This document shows, piece after piece, positions 24,121 through 35,049 of a stretch of 64,000 nt of DNA. The position numbers were made by a program, and so were the translations under genes. Source of the DNA: Ruminococcus sp. (GTDB taxonomy: Bacteria > Bacillota > Clostridia > Oscillospirales > Ruminococcaceae). Location of the stretch: NCBI GenBank assembly GCA_017470905.1, contig JAFUXL010000011.1:1-64000 (forward strand), read 5' to 3'. The notes under the pieces were generated by a model. The model was given only the letters and a program-made list of their open reading frames with translations. It had not been told where the DNA came from and made no database searches. Numbering within the stretch: position 1 is the first letter of the stretch; the number at the start of each line of letters is the position of its first letter.

Positions 24121-24190
24121 TGAGCAATAAAAACAATGTTCCCTCCGCCGCAGGCGGAGGGAACCAAGAAAAATAAAAAAAATTTTTGTT
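24121..24190. repeat. MITE-like palindromic element, short form
   Basis: Starts TGAGCA, core GTTCCCTCCGCC-gca-GGCGGAGGGAAC (24138-24164), then AAGAAAAATAAAAAAAATTTTTG. Preceded by CATAATGCATAATTCATAATT. It occupies the spacer between corA and the hrcA promoter. Confidence 0.65.
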
Positions 24191-24304
24191 TATGGTCGGG
24201 AAGATACGGGGGCTTTTTTATTCAAAATCAATTATGAATTATTGATGAATTTTACGATTTTTACTGGAAAATTTAGGTTAAATAGCTGAAAATGAATAAA
24301 TTGC

Positions 24305-24333
24305 TTGACAAAGTGAGATAATAGTGGTAAATT
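24305..24333 (+). promoter_or_regulatory. SigA promoter of the hrcA-dnaK operon
   Basis: TTGACA (24305-24310), 17-base spacer, TAAATT (24328-24333), immediately before the CIRCE element. Confidence 0.88.
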
Positions 24334-24337
24334 ATTA

Positions 24338-24364
24338 TTAGCACTCAAAGAGTGAGAGTGCTAA
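24338..24364 (+). promoter_or_regulatory. CIRCE operator (HrcA binding site)
   Basis: TTAGCACTC - 9 bases - GAGTGCTAA is an exact match to the CIRCE consensus, placed over the expected transcription start. HrcA bound here represses the chaperone operon until heat stress. Confidence 0.98.
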
Positions 24365-24394
24365 ACGGCTTGACGCAGAAAGGAAGTGTGAACC

Positions 24395-25438
24395 GTGGAC
24401 GAAAGAAAGCTCAGAATACTTGCCGCCGTAGTTGACGAATACGTCAGAACAGGTGAACCCGTAGGTTCAAAGGCTATCTCAAAACTCGGTCACATAAAAG
24501 TATCGTCTGCAACCATAAGAAACGATATGGCAGTACTCGAACAGCTCGGCTACCTCGAACAGCCCCATACCTCGGCAGGCAGAGTACCGACATTCAAGGG
24601 CTACAGATTGTATATCGATGAACTCATGACCGCCCCCGCCCTTTCCGATGAGGAAAAAAATAAACTTGACGAAATGCTCGGCGGTGCCGATACACCCGAA
24701 GAACTCCTCATCGAAAATGCCGCCGCCGCACTTACCGAAATTACCCAGTGCGCCGCAGTGGTGACAAATTCTGTACCCAGATTTTCCGTCATATCAAAGG
24801 TGGAGGTCATACCGACAGGAAAAAGACTATATGTCATACTCCTGATAACCTCAAACGGCAGTATCAAGAATAAAGCCTGCCGTCTTGAATTTGACCTCAG
24901 CCACGAACAGCTTGATTTCTTTACACATTATATAGACGAAAATCTCCACGGCGTTTCCGTTGAGGATTTGTCGGAGGAAATGTTCGATAAAATGGTAGCC
25001 GCCGTGAGCGCATATATGATTTCCCTTTCGCCGCTTGTAAAGAGCATATATGAACTTTCCGAGGATTTGCGGCATCAGGAAATGACCGTAAAAGGCGGCG
25101 AAAAGCTACTCTCATGCGATGAACTCGACAAAATGGAAGTCGTTAAATTCATCGGTCAGAAACACGAAATAACCGATATACTTGAAGATACATTCAGCGG
25201 TATTCAGGTTAAATTCGGCGCAGAGGGCAATTTCGCAATCGGAAATTCAAGCATGATAGTTTCAAAATACCGCAAGGGCGGCAAGGATGCAGGCTCTCTC
25301 GGAATTATAGGTCCCATGAGAGTTGATTACAAGAAAATTATTCCATATATAGAATATCTGACACAGAAAATCTCTTATCTGATGTCGGAGAACGATGAAA
25401 ATATAATTATGGCTGAAAATTCAGAACCAAAGCCGTAG
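24395..25438 (+). CDS. hrcA: Heat-inducible transcription repressor HrcA
   Basis: Represses the dnaK operon through the CIRCE site just upstream. The 347 residues begin with a winged helix (RKLRILAAVVDEYVRTGEPVGSK, SSATIRNDMAVLEQLGYLEQPHTSAGR), then a GAF-like domain and the characteristic C-terminal GxLGIIGPxRMDY-type motif (LGIIGPMRVDY). GTG start with AGGAAGTG upstream. First gene of the operon; grpE follows after 13 bases. Confidence 0.97.
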   Translation: MDERKLRILAAVVDEYVRTGEPVGSKAISKLGHIKVSSATIRNDMAVLEQLGYLEQPHTSAGRVPTFKGYRLYIDELMTAPALSDEEKNKLDEMLGGADTPEELLIENAAAALTEITQCAAVVTNSVPRFSVISKVEVIPTGKRLYVILLITSNGSIKNKACRLEFDLSHEQLDFFTHYIDENLHGVSVEDLSEEMFDKMVAAVSAYMISLSPLVKSIYELSEDLRHQEMTVKGGEKLLSCDELDKMEVVKFIGQKHEITDILEDTFSGIQVKFGAEGNFAIGNSSMIVSKYRKGGKDAGSLGIIGPMRVDYKKIIPYIEYLTQKISYLMSENDENIIMAENSEPKP

Positions 25439-25451
25439 AAAGGAGCAGCAA

Positions 25452-26027
25452 ATGGAAGAAAAAAATATAACTCCCGAAACCGAGGACGAAAACCAGGCAG
25501 GGGAGACAGCAGCAGATGAGGAGCTTGACGAAATGGCTGCCGAAACAAGCGATGAGGAGGATGCAGTAAGCGAATATAACGATGCGGCATCGGAATATGC
25601 TGCTCTCGAAGATGCGCTCAACGAGGCAAACGACAAGTATCTCAGGCTCTTTGCGGAATATGACAACTACCGCAAGAGAACCGCACGGGAAAAAACCGAA
25701 ACATATCAGAACGCATCATCAAAATGCATTGAGGAGCTTCTCCCCTTTATCGACAGCTTTGAGCGTTCGCTCGAAATCGAATGTTCTGATGAAAGTTTCA
25801 AAAAGGGCATGGATATGATATTCAAGCAGCTTCAGGATTTCCTCGCAAAGATGAATGTGATAGAGGTAAAGGCTCTCGGTGCGGAATTTGACCCGAATAT
25901 CCACAATGCGATACAGCAGCTTGACAGTACGGATTACGCAAGCAATCATATCTGTCAGGTATATCAGAAAGGCTATACAATAGGCGATAAGCTTATCCGC
26001 CCCGCTATGGTGGCTGTGGCATTATAA
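25452..26027 (+). CDS. grpE: Nucleotide exchange factor GrpE
   Basis: Co-chaperone that promotes ADP release from DnaK. It has 191 residues: an acidic N-terminal tail (1-50), a long dimerising coiled coil (about 55-110; NDKYLRLFAEYDNYRKRTAREK) and the C-terminal beta domain with VxALGAEFDPNIHNAI and GYTIGDKLIRPAMVAV. AAAGGAG precedes the ATG. A 436-base gap with tandem hairpin repeats separates it from dnaK. Confidence 0.97.
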   Translation: MEEKNITPETEDENQAGETAADEELDEMAAETSDEEDAVSEYNDAASEYAALEDALNEANDKYLRLFAEYDNYRKRTAREKTETYQNASSKCIEELLPFIDSFERSLEIECSDESFKKGMDMIFKQLQDFLAKMNVIEVKALGAEFDPNIHNAIQQLDSTDYASNHICQVYQKGYTIGDKLIRPAMVAVAL

Positions 26028-26065
26028 TATGAACAGATAAAAAAAGCATATAATGCTTTATATAA

Positions 26066-26449
26066 GGAAAATTTTTGCCCTTGTGATGAAAGTGAACGGA
26101 GCATAGCGAAGTGAACGAAATCACAAGGTTACAAAGGCAAAAATTTGACGATTTTAATAAGAGGAAAATTTTTGCCCTTGTGATGAGAGTGAACGGAGCG
26201 TAGTGAAGTGAACGAAATCACAAGGTTACAAAGGCAAAAATTTGACGATTTTAATAAGAAGAAAATTTTTGCACTTGTGATGAGAGCGAACGGAACATGG
26301 TGAAGTGAGCAAAATCACAAGGTTACAAAGGCAAAAATTTGACGATTTTAATTAAGAAGAAAATTTTTGCACTTGTGATGAGAGCGAACGGAACATGGTG
26401 AAGTGAGCGAAATCACAAGCTATAAAGGCGAAAATTTGACGATTTTAAA
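26066..26449 (+). repeat. Four tandem 97-bp hairpin repeats before dnaK
   Basis: Units start at about 26066, 26163, 26260 and 26358. Each reads AAATTTTTGCC/CTTGTGAT, a loop of about 32 bases (GAAAGTGAACGGAGC... GAAGTGAACGAA), ATCACAAG, a bulge GTTACAAA, then GGCAAAAATTTGACGATTTTAA. The two stems are 11 and 8 bp. Units 1-2 share one loop version, units 3-4 another (GAGAGCGAACGGAACATGGTGAAGTGAGC), implying stepwise duplication. The last unit runs into the dnaK ribosome site. No spacer variation, hence not CRISPR. Confidence 0.85.
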
Positions 26450-26463
26450 TGGAGGAATTTATT

Positions 26464-28335
26464 ATGAGTAAAATTATTGGTATTGATTTAGGTACAACAA
26501 ATTCATGCGTAGCAGTTATGGAAGGCGGCAACGCAGTAGTTATTCCCAACAGCGAGGGCGCAAGAACTACTCCCTCGGTAGTTGCTTTCACAAACAACGG
26601 CGAAAGACTTGTAGGTCAGGTTGCAAAGAGACAGGCTATCACCAACCACGACAGAACAGTTTCTTCAATCAAGAGACACATGGGCAGCGATTATAAAGTA
26701 GCTATTGACGGCAAAAATTATACTCCACAGGAAATTTCCGCTATGGTACTCCAGAAACTCAAAGCCGATGCGGAGGCTTACCTCGGCGAACCCGTAACAG
26801 AGGCTGTTATAACAGTTCCCGCATACTTCACTGACTCCCAGAGACAGGCTACAAAGGACGCAGGTCAGATTGCAGGTCTTACCGTTAAGCGTATCATCAA
26901 TGAGCCTACTGCGGCTGCTCTCTCCTACGGTATCGACAAGGAAGAGGAACAGACCGTTATGGTATATGACCTCGGCGGCGGTACATTCGATGTATCTATC
27001 ATCGAAATGGGCGAGGACGTTCAGCAGGTTCTCGCAACGGCAGGAAATAACCGTCTCGGCGGCGATGATTTCGACCAGAAGATAATCGACTGGATGATTG
27101 AAGAATTTAAGAAAACAGAGGGTATCGACCTCTCGACGGATAAAATGGCTGCACAGAGACTTAAAGATGCGGCAGAAAAATCAAAAATCGAGCTTTCTTC
27201 AACTACTACCTCGAATATAAATATCCCGTTCATCACGGTTGATGCAACAGGCACTCCCAAGCACCTCGACTTAACTCTCACACAGGCTAAATTCAACGAA
27301 CTCACGGCAGACCTCGTTGAAAAGACAATGGGTCCCGTTCGTCAGGCTCTCGATGACAGCGGTCTGAGCATTTCTGAAATAAACAAAGTCCTCATGGTAG
27401 GCGGTTCTTCGAGAATACCTGCTGTTCAGGAGGCTGTAAAGAAGCTTATCGGCAAAGAACCGTTCAAGGGTATCAACCCCGATGAATGTGTTGCACTCGG
27501 TGCAGCATATCAGGGCGGCGTTCTCGGCGGCGATGTAAAGAACGGTCTTCTCCTCCTCGATGTAACTCCTCTCTCGCTCGGTATCGAGACAGCAGGCGGC
27601 ATATGCACAAGAATGATTGAGAGAAATACAACCATTCCCACAAAGAAATCACAGGTATTCTCGACATATGCCGACAATCAGCCTGCCGTTGACATCAATG
27701 TACTTCAGGGCGAGCGTGAATTTGCAAGAGATAACAAGCAGCTCGGAACATTCCGTCTTGACGGCATTGCTCCTGCTCCCAGAGGAATCCCCCAGATTGA
27801 GGTAACTTTCGATATTGACCAGAACGGTATCGTTCACGTTTCCGCAAAAGACCTCGGCACGGGCAAGGAACAGAATATCACAATCACATCTTCAACGAAT
27901 ATGTCCAAGGACGACATCGACAAGGCTGTAAAGGAAGCAGAACAGTATGCCGCAGAGGACAAGAAACGCCGTGAACAGGTTGACAACAAGAACGAAGCCG
28001 AAAACCTCGTATTCCAGTGCGAAAAGGCTCTTGCAGACTTCGGCGACAAGGTATCCGCAGACGAAAAGGCTAATATCGAGAGCAAGTGTACAGAGCTTAA
28101 ATCGGCAATATCCGCCGACAATCACGACGAGATAAAGAGACTCAAGGAAGAGCTTCAGAAGTCCTTCTATGACCTCTCCGCAAAAATCTATCAGCAGGCT
28201 AATCCCAACGGCGGCACAGGTGCGGCAGGCGGCATTGACCCCTCACAGTTCGCAAATATGAGCGGCGCAGCAGCAGAGGATAATTCGGGCAGCGATGATG
28301 ACGGTGTAGTTGACGCAGACTTCACGGAGGTATAA
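26464..28335 (+). CDS. dnaK: Chaperone DnaK (Hsp70)
   Basis: ATP-driven chaperone. The 623 residues show the Hsp70 signatures [14 protein letters not shown] (N-terminus), [13 protein letters not shown] and [14 protein letters not shown], the substrate-binding domain with [15 protein letters not shown], and the GGT-rich C-terminal tail. It is of the Gram-positive type (shortened nucleotide-binding domain). ATG 26464 has GGAGGA upstream. It follows the hairpin repeats; the next gene starts two bases after its stop with its ribosome site inside the dnaK 3' end. Confidence 0.98.
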   Translation: MSKIIGIDLGTTNSCVAVMEGGNAVVIPNSEGARTTPSVVAFTNNGERLVGQVAKRQAITNHDRTVSSIKRHMGSDYKVAIDGKNYTPQEISAMVLQKLKADAEAYLGEPVTEAVITVPAYFTDSQRQATKDAGQIAGLTVKRIINEPTAAALSYGIDKEEEQTVMVYDLGGGTFDVSIIEMGEDVQQVLATAGNNRLGGDDFDQKIIDWMIEEFKKTEGIDLSTDKMAAQRLKDAAEKSKIELSSTTTSNINIPFITVDATGTPKHLDLTLTQAKFNELTADLVEKTMGPVRQALDDSGLSISEINKVLMVGGSSRIPAVQEAVKKLIGKEPFKGINPDECVALGAAYQGGVLGGDVKNGLLLLDVTPLSLGIETAGGICTRMIERNTTIPTKKSQVFSTYADNQPAVDINVLQGEREFARDNKQLGTFRLDGIAPAPRGIPQIEVTFDIDQNGIVHVSAKDLGTGKEQNITITSSTNMSKDDIDKAVKEAEQYAAEDKKRREQVDNKNEAENLVFQCEKALADFGDKVSADEKANIESKCTELKSAISADNHDEIKRLKEELQKSFYDLSAKIYQQANPNGGTGAAGGIDPSQFANMSGAAAEDNSGSDDDGVVDADFTEV

Positions 28336-28336
28336 T

Positions 28337-28642
28337 ATGAACGTACAGCTTGCCGAATATCATCTGACAAATTCGCTGCTTGCAGAGAGAATTAAAAATC
28401 TCACAGAGGAGAACAATATAGAGATAAACGGCATTTATGACCCGTTCGTATATGTTGAAGGCAGTGATGTTTACATCACTGCACCTCTTGAAATTTTTGA
28501 TGAAAAATCCGATATAAAATCTCAGTTATATACCGCACTTGAATACAGTCTTAAAGACTATGCTGCACAACTGAGGGATTTTACGGAGGATTTATATAAA
28601 ACAGACAAAATAGATTTCCGTATATATGCGGAAGATGTATGA
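28337..28642 (+). CDS. Unknown protein between dnaK and dnaJ (101 aa)
   Basis: Not recognised. It has 101 residues, is acidic, soluble, with alternating helix/strand character (LLAERIKNLTEENNIEINGIYDP...YVEGSDVYITAPLEI). GGAGG overlaps the dnaK end and lies six bases before ATG 28337, so it is translationally tied to dnaK. Its place inside the chaperone operon suggests a stress or proteostasis role, but nothing in the sequence proves this. Confidence 0.75.
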   Translation: MNVQLAEYHLTNSLLAERIKNLTEENNIEINGIYDPFVYVEGSDVYITAPLEIFDEKSDIKSQLYTALEYSLKDYAAQLRDFTEDLYKTDKIDFRIYAEDV

Positions 28643-28704
28643 TAGCACTAATAGGGCGAAAATTTCTTTTCGCCCTTAAAGTGTATGTGAAGTCATAAAT
28701 ATTA

Positions 28705-28920
28705 TTGAGCAAATTTAAAATTGTTTTTGATAATATACAAAAAATATAATTAAAATAATTTTTCCCCCACCGTAGGTGGGGAAAAAAGAAAAATATAAGA
28801 TTTTTGTGCATTATTAAAATGCTCATTTATGGATTAAAATATATTTTCCCCCCACCGTAGGTGGGGGGAAAAGAAAAAATATAAGATTTTTGTGCATTAT
28901 TTTAAAATGCTCATTTACAG
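28705..28920. repeat. Two MITE-like palindromic elements in tandem
   Basis: Unit one (28705-28831): TGAGCAAATTTAAAATT at one end, core TTTTTCCCCCACCGTAGGTGGGGAAAAA, then ATTTTTGTGCATTATTAAAATGCTCATTTA. Unit two (28832-28920) repeats the core and right flank. The left TGAGCAAATTTAAAA and the right TTTTAAAATGCTCA are terminal inverted repeats. The dnaJ ribosome site begins right after unit two. Confidence 0.75.
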
Positions 28921-28931
28921 GAGAGATATGT

Positions 28932-30083
28932 ATGGCAGAAAAGAGAGATTATTATGAAGTCCTCGGCTTGCAGAAAGGTGCTACCGAGGAGGAGATAAAA
29001 AAGGCTTACCGCAAAAAGGCAAGGGAAAATCACCCCGATTTGCACCCCGATGACCCCTCCTATGTCGAAAAGTTTCAGGAAGTGAACGAGGCACATGAAG
29101 TCCTTTCAGACCCCCAGAAAAGAGCAAGATATGACCAGTTCGGCCACGCAGGTGTTGACCCCGGCTACGGCGGCGGTGCTGACCCATTCGGCGGTATGGG
29201 CGGCTTCGGCGGCGATATGAATGATATATTTGAAAATCTTTTCAGCGGATTTGGTTTCGGCGGCGGCGCATCACGCTCAACCGCAAACGCTCCCAGACGT
29301 GGTGCGGATATTCAGGAGTCAGTCGTTATAAACTTTATGGATGCCTGCAACGGTGTCAAGAGAGATGTCAAAATAAACCGCATGACTGTCTGCGATGCCT
29401 GTAACGGCAGCGGCGCAGGGGACGGCACTACCGCAGATATATGCCCCGACTGTCAGGGCAGGGGCAGCGTAAAGACAACCCAGCGCACGCCTTTCGGAGC
29501 TATATCTTCAACCAAGCCCTGTCCGCACTGCGGCGGCAAGGGAAAAATAATAAAGAACCCCTGTTCAAAATGCCGTGGTGTGGGACGGCTCAGAGTTCAG
29601 AAAACTGTCTCCGTAGACATTCCCGCAGGCATAGACGACGGACAGATAATCCGTCTCAGCGGTCAGGGCGACTGCGGAGTGAACGGCGGTACTGCCGGCG
29701 ACCTTCTTCTCAATGTGTCCGTAAAGGCTCACCCCATATTCACAAGAGAGGGCTATGACATACACTGCGATATTCCCGTAACCTACATGGAAGCCGTTTT
29801 GGGCGCAGAAATAACCGTTCCCACAATTGACGGCGATGTAAAATACAATATCGGCGAGGGTACACAGACAGGCACTGTTTTCCGTCTCAAGGGAAAGGGC
29901 GTAAAGAAAATACACCGCACCGAAAGAGGCAATCAGTATGTAAAGATTTACGTTGAAGTACCCAAGAACCTCACAAAGAAACAGAAAGACCTCCTTAAAG
30001 AATTTGAGGCATCTCTTTCCGAAAAGAATTACACAAAGAGACAGAGCTTTTTTGAAAAGCTGAAAGCTAAGTTTGATTTCTGA
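28932..30083 (+). CDS. dnaJ: Chaperone DnaJ (Hsp40)
   Basis: Stimulates DnaK ATPase and delivers substrates. The 383 residues contain the J domain with HPD (KARENHPDLHPD, 1-70), a Gly/Phe-rich stretch (75-125), four CxxCxGxG-type zinc motifs (CDACNGSG, CPDCQGRG, CPHCGGKG, CSKCRGVG; about 150-215) and the C-terminal substrate domains. ATG 28932 was taken because GGAGAG precedes it and the J domain starts there. Last gene of the operon, closed by a strong terminator. Confidence 0.97.
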   Translation: MAEKRDYYEVLGLQKGATEEEIKKAYRKKARENHPDLHPDDPSYVEKFQEVNEAHEVLSDPQKRARYDQFGHAGVDPGYGGGADPFGGMGGFGGDMNDIFENLFSGFGFGGGASRSTANAPRRGADIQESVVINFMDACNGVKRDVKINRMTVCDACNGSGAGDGTTADICPDCQGRGSVKTTQRTPFGAISSTKPCPHCGGKGKIIKNPCSKCRGVGRLRVQKTVSVDIPAGIDDGQIIRLSGQGDCGVNGGTAGDLLLNVSVKAHPIFTREGYDIHCDIPVTYMEAVLGAEITVPTIDGDVKYNIGEGTQTGTVFRLKGKGVKKIHRTERGNQYVKIYVEVPKNLTKKQKDLLKEFEASLSEKNYTKRQSFFEKLKAKFDF

Positions 30084-30090
30084 CGAAAAA

Positions 30091-30119
30091 ATCCCTGCGG
30101 ATAACCGCAGGGATAATTT
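30091..30119 (+). terminator. Terminator between dnaJ and secF
   Basis: ATCCCTGCGG-ataa-CCGCAGGGAT with flanking A- and T-runs on both sides, serving the two convergent operons. Confidence 0.92.
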
Positions 30120-30120
30120 T

Positions 30121-31086
30121 TTATTCTTTTTCAGCCTGTTTCGCCTTTAACCACGACCAGGTTACAGTTGCAACAAAGATTGATGAGTAAGTACCCGATA
30201 TAAGACCGAATACAAGCGGTACAGAGAAACTTAAAAGCGATGTGTAGCCGCTTACGAGTACAACTATTGTTACAACAAGCATTGTGCCGATAGTAGTTAT
30301 TGAAGTTCTTATCGAACGTGTGAGAGACTGCGAACAGCCCATATTTATGAGTTCGTTGAGCGAAGCTTTGGGATAGAGCGAACGGTTTTCTCTTATTCTG
30401 TCATAGATAACAATGGTATTGTTTATTGAATAGCCGAGAATTGTGAGTATTACCGCAACGATATTTGAATTAAATTCAAATCCGAAGAGTATCGATGCCG
30501 CAAGAGCGACAACCAGGTCATGACACAGAGCCAATACCGAGCATACGCCTGCCGACCAGCCGCCTATCTTCTTAAATCTTATTGCAATATAGATTATTAT
30601 TACTATTGCCGCAAAGATAATAGCAACAAGGCATTTCAGGAGAAATTCACGTCCCGAAGAGGGGCTTACATCATTTGAGTCAAAAAGCGAAAGATTATTG
30701 TCGGGGAATGACGACTGCAATTTTTCCGTAAGTTCATGTTGTCTGTCGGCATTAAGACCCTCATCTGACGTAAATGATATTGTGAGCTGTTTTCCGCCTG
30801 AGTCAAGGCTTTCGCCCGACCTCACGCTGACGGGAACACCCGTTACTTCATTTACGCTTGACTGCACGGTATTTGTGTCAATGTCGCCCGTGTAATCATA
30901 AGTGAGGACAGTACCGCCCTTAAATTCTATTGCGAAATTAACTCCCCTTATGACGATGCCTGCAACGAGAGCGACTGCAACGAATATGGCAATTATGAGA
31001 ATCATTTTCTTCTTTGAACAGAAGTCATATATTTTCCCTGTGGGGGCAGGTGCGGGAGCAGCAGTGCTGGTTTTTTTCTTGCTCAC
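30121..31086 (-). CDS. secF: Protein translocase subunit SecF
   Basis: With SecD it uses the proton-motive force to help pull secreted proteins through SecYEG. The 321 residues have one N-terminal and five C-terminal membrane helices, the FKGGTVLTYDY motif of the outer loop and the conserved YSINNTIVIYDRIREN signature. The GTG start overlaps the secD stop (GTGA, 31083-31086), so the two are translated together. Confidence 0.96.
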   Translation of the reverse strand: MSKKKTSTAAPAPAPTGKIYDFCSKKKMILIIAIFVAVALVAGIVIRGVNFAIEFKGGTVLTYDYTGDIDTNTVQSSVNEVTGVPVSVRSGESLDSGGKQLTISFTSDEGLNADRQHELTEKLQSSFPDNNLSLFDSNDVSPSSGREFLLKCLVAIIFAAIVIIIYIAIRFKKIGGWSAGVCSVLALCHDLVVALAASILFGFEFNSNIVAVILTILGYSINNTIVIYDRIRENRSLYPKASLNELINMGCSQSLTRSIRTSITTIGTMLVVTIVVLVSGYTSLLSFSVPLVFGLISGTYSSIFVATVTWSWLKAKQAEKE

Positions 31087-32492
31087 TTTATATCACCTCC
31101 GTAGAGTTTTCTGTTGCTGAAAGCGTTAAATCTGGAGAGTGATGTTACCATAAGTCTTGCGAAGAATACTCCGAAGATGAAGTTGCAGACAACGCCTGCG
31201 AGGAGCGTAAATCCGAACGAATAAACAACGCCCTCGGTAGTTGCTCCGAACATGAAGAAAATAGTTCTGTTGAGTATCTTTGAGAAAAAGCTTGACGGAA
31301 CACCGAATGCGCCCATGAGGATTATTGCGATAAGTACGTTTGTTATATTACCGTCAAGGATAGCGGAGAATGCTCTTTTATAAGCCACTCTTATGGCGGA
31401 ATCGAGAGTCTTGCCGGATTTGAGTTCCTCCTTTATGCGTTCGCCCGTGATGATATTTGCATCAACGCCCATACCTACGGAGAGTATCATACCTGCGATA
31501 CCCGGAATTGTGAGAGTTGAGCCGGGCATGAATCCGAACCAGCCTGTTACTGCGGCTATTGAACCTGCAATCTGTCCGCAGAGTGCGATAACAGCAACAA
31601 ATCCCGGCAATCTGTAGAGGATTATGATATATATTGCTATGAAAATGAAAGCGATAAGAGCCGCAAGGAGTATCGCATCGAGAGAGCCTTCGCCCATTGT
31701 CGGGGAAATAGTCTTGAAGCTTGAAGTCTCCATTTTGAACGGCAGCGCACCCGAATTAATCTGGTCGGCGAGCCTTTTTGAGCTTTCGTTTGTGAAATTG
31801 CCTGTAATAACTGCATTTCCGTCAGTGATTGCGGAATTTACGGAAGGTGCGGAAATCATATCGTTATCCATCCATATCGAAATCGGAGTACTCGTACCCG
31901 CAAGCTCGGCAGTAGCCGCTGCGAATTTCGATGCGCCGTCGCTTGTGAGCGAGAGCGTAACAACCCACTGGAGGTCGCCGTAGTCGTTGGGCTGTTCGGT
32001 ATAGCCCGCATTGGCGATGTCGCTTCCGCTGAGGACTATCTCTCCTGTGGGAATCGGATTTCCCTCCTCATCGGTGTCATAGTCAGAGCCTTTGCGGAAA
32101 GTAAGTTCAGCCATTTCGCCGAGTTCCTTTACGGCAGCTTCGGGGTCAAAATTGCTTTCGCCCGCCTGCCACGGGAAACGTACAATAATTCTGTCACTTT
32201 TACTGTCGCTGTACACTTCGTTATCGTTTATACCGAGAGAGGTAAGTCTCGTCTTGATAATCTCGGTAGCTGCATCGAGCTGAGTATCATCCGCATCATA
32301 ATCATCGGAGGGGGCGAAAGTAACGTCAACGCCGCCCTTGATATCAATGCCCAGACGAATATCGTCAATGCCTTTGATAATGGTTTTCCTGTTGTCGCCG
32401 AAAAGGTAGTCCAGTCCTGCAACAGTGGAAAAGGTGAACAGTGCGATAAAAGCAACGACAATGAAGAAAGTTGATTTTTTGGTCTTTTTCAC
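31083..32492 (-). CDS. secD: Protein translocase subunit SecD
   Basis: Partner of SecF. It has 469 residues from GTG 32492, which is favoured because AGGAGG stands seven bases upstream; an in-frame ATG at 32498 abuts that site. One N-terminal membrane helix, the large outer P1 domain with LGIDIKGGVDVTF, and five C-terminal helices with GMGVDANIITGERIKEE. A consensus promoter lies upstream at 32540. Two-gene operon with secF. Confidence 0.95.
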   Translation of the reverse strand: MKKTKKSTFFIVVAFIALFTFSTVAGLDYLFGDNRKTIIKGIDDIRLGIDIKGGVDVTFAPSDDYDADDTQLDAATEIIKTRLTSLGINDNEVYSDSKSDRIIVRFPWQAGESNFDPEAAVKELGEMAELTFRKGSDYDTDEEGNPIPTGEIVLSGSDIANAGYTEQPNDYGDLQWVVTLSLTSDGASKFAAATAELAGTSTPISIWMDNDMISAPSVNSAITDGNAVITGNFTNESSKRLADQINSGALPFKMETSSFKTISPTMGEGSLDAILLAALIAFIFIAIYIIILYRLPGFVAVIALCGQIAGSIAAVTGWFGFMPGSTLTIPGIAGMILSVGMGVDANIITGERIKEELKSGKTLDSAIRVAYKRAFSAILDGNITNVLIAIILMGAFGVPSSFFSKILNRTIFFMFGATTEGVVYSFGFTLLAGVVCNFIFGVFFARLMVTSLSRFNAFSNRKLYGGDIK

Positions 32493-32539
32493 AGTCATGC
32501 CTCCTATTGAATTTATATGTCTGTACGACAATTACATTT

Positions 32540-32568
32540 ATTGTACTATATTTTCATAAAAAAGTCAA
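32540..32568 (-). promoter_or_regulatory. Promoter of secDF
   Basis: TTGACT (32568-32563), 17-base spacer, TACAAT (32545-32540), about 48 bases before the secD start. Confidence 0.8.
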
Positions 32569-32664
32569 GTATAAGACGAAAAAATTATCCGTTAAATAAA
32601 AGCAGGCAAGTTATTTTTTGTGTGTTCGCCAGCCTTCGGCAGGCGGAACATATGATTGCCTGAA

Positions 32665-32780
32665 TGAGCATTTTAAAATAACGCAAAAAATTTTTATGCT
32701 TTGTCCTTGTTTCCCCCGTCCCTAAAGGGATTTCCGTTGGTCACCTGCGGCGGAGGAAACATCGCTTTTTGTCATACTTT
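32665..32780. repeat. MITE-like palindromic element, variant with insert
   Basis: Between the secDF promoter and the end of the atp operon. Starts TGAGCATTTTAAAATAACGC, core GTTTCCCCCG...CGGAGGAAAC split by the GTCCCTAAAGGGATTTCC insert, as at 8151. A second small palindrome (GTTCGCC...GGCGGAAC, about 32625-32649) and ATTATGAATTATGAATTATGC copies flank it. Confidence 0.65.
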
Positions 32781-32812
32781 TGAATTATTAATTATGAATT
32801 ATGAATTATGCA

Positions 32813-33223
32813 TTACTTAAAATGTTTCTGGGATACTTTAAGGCGGTTTATTGCACGGTTCAGTGCCGCCTGTGTCTGATAGTATTCCTTTATGCTTTGT
32901 TTTTGCTTCATGAGTTCTTCGGCACGCTGACGGGCTTCTTCGGCACGTTTTATATCTATCTCTTCGGGCAGCTCGCAGGAGTCGGCAAGTATTATCGCCT
33001 TGTCGGGCATTACCTGTATAAATCCCTCCGATATAGCCGCATACAGCCACTTTCCGTCAACCATGTATTTCAGTTCGCCCGTGGGCAGTACGGTGACGAG
33101 AGGCTCATGCCCTGCCATTATGCCGAGCAGACCGTCTATTGCGGTTATGACAAGATGCTCACATTCACCACGGAAAAAAACTCTGTCCGTGGCGATTATT
33201 TCAAGCTGAAAGGTATTAGCCAT
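32813..33223 (-). CDS. atpC: F-type ATP synthase epsilon subunit
   Basis: Regulatory subunit of the F1 rotor. It has 136 residues: N-terminal beta sandwich (FQLEIIATDRVFF, LLGIMAGHEPLVTVLPTG) and a C-terminal helical pair (about 88-136). Last gene of the atp operon; GGGAGG precedes the ATG, 15 bases after atpD. Confidence 0.95.
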   Translation of the reverse strand: MANTFQLEIIATDRVFFRGECEHLVITAIDGLLGIMAGHEPLVTVLPTGELKYMVDGKWLYAAISEGFIQVMPDKAIILADSCELPEEIDIKRAEEARQRAEELMKQKQSIKEYYQTQAALNRAINRLKVSQKHFK

Positions 33224-33237
33224 TCAATATGCCTCCC

Positions 33238-35045
<1,808 letters not shown>

Positions 35046-35049
35046 TGAA

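Noticed and set aside
26066..26449. Possible CRISPR array before dnaK
   Set aside because: The 97-bp units repeat along their whole length with no unique spacers, and each is a long hairpin. No cas genes are in the window.
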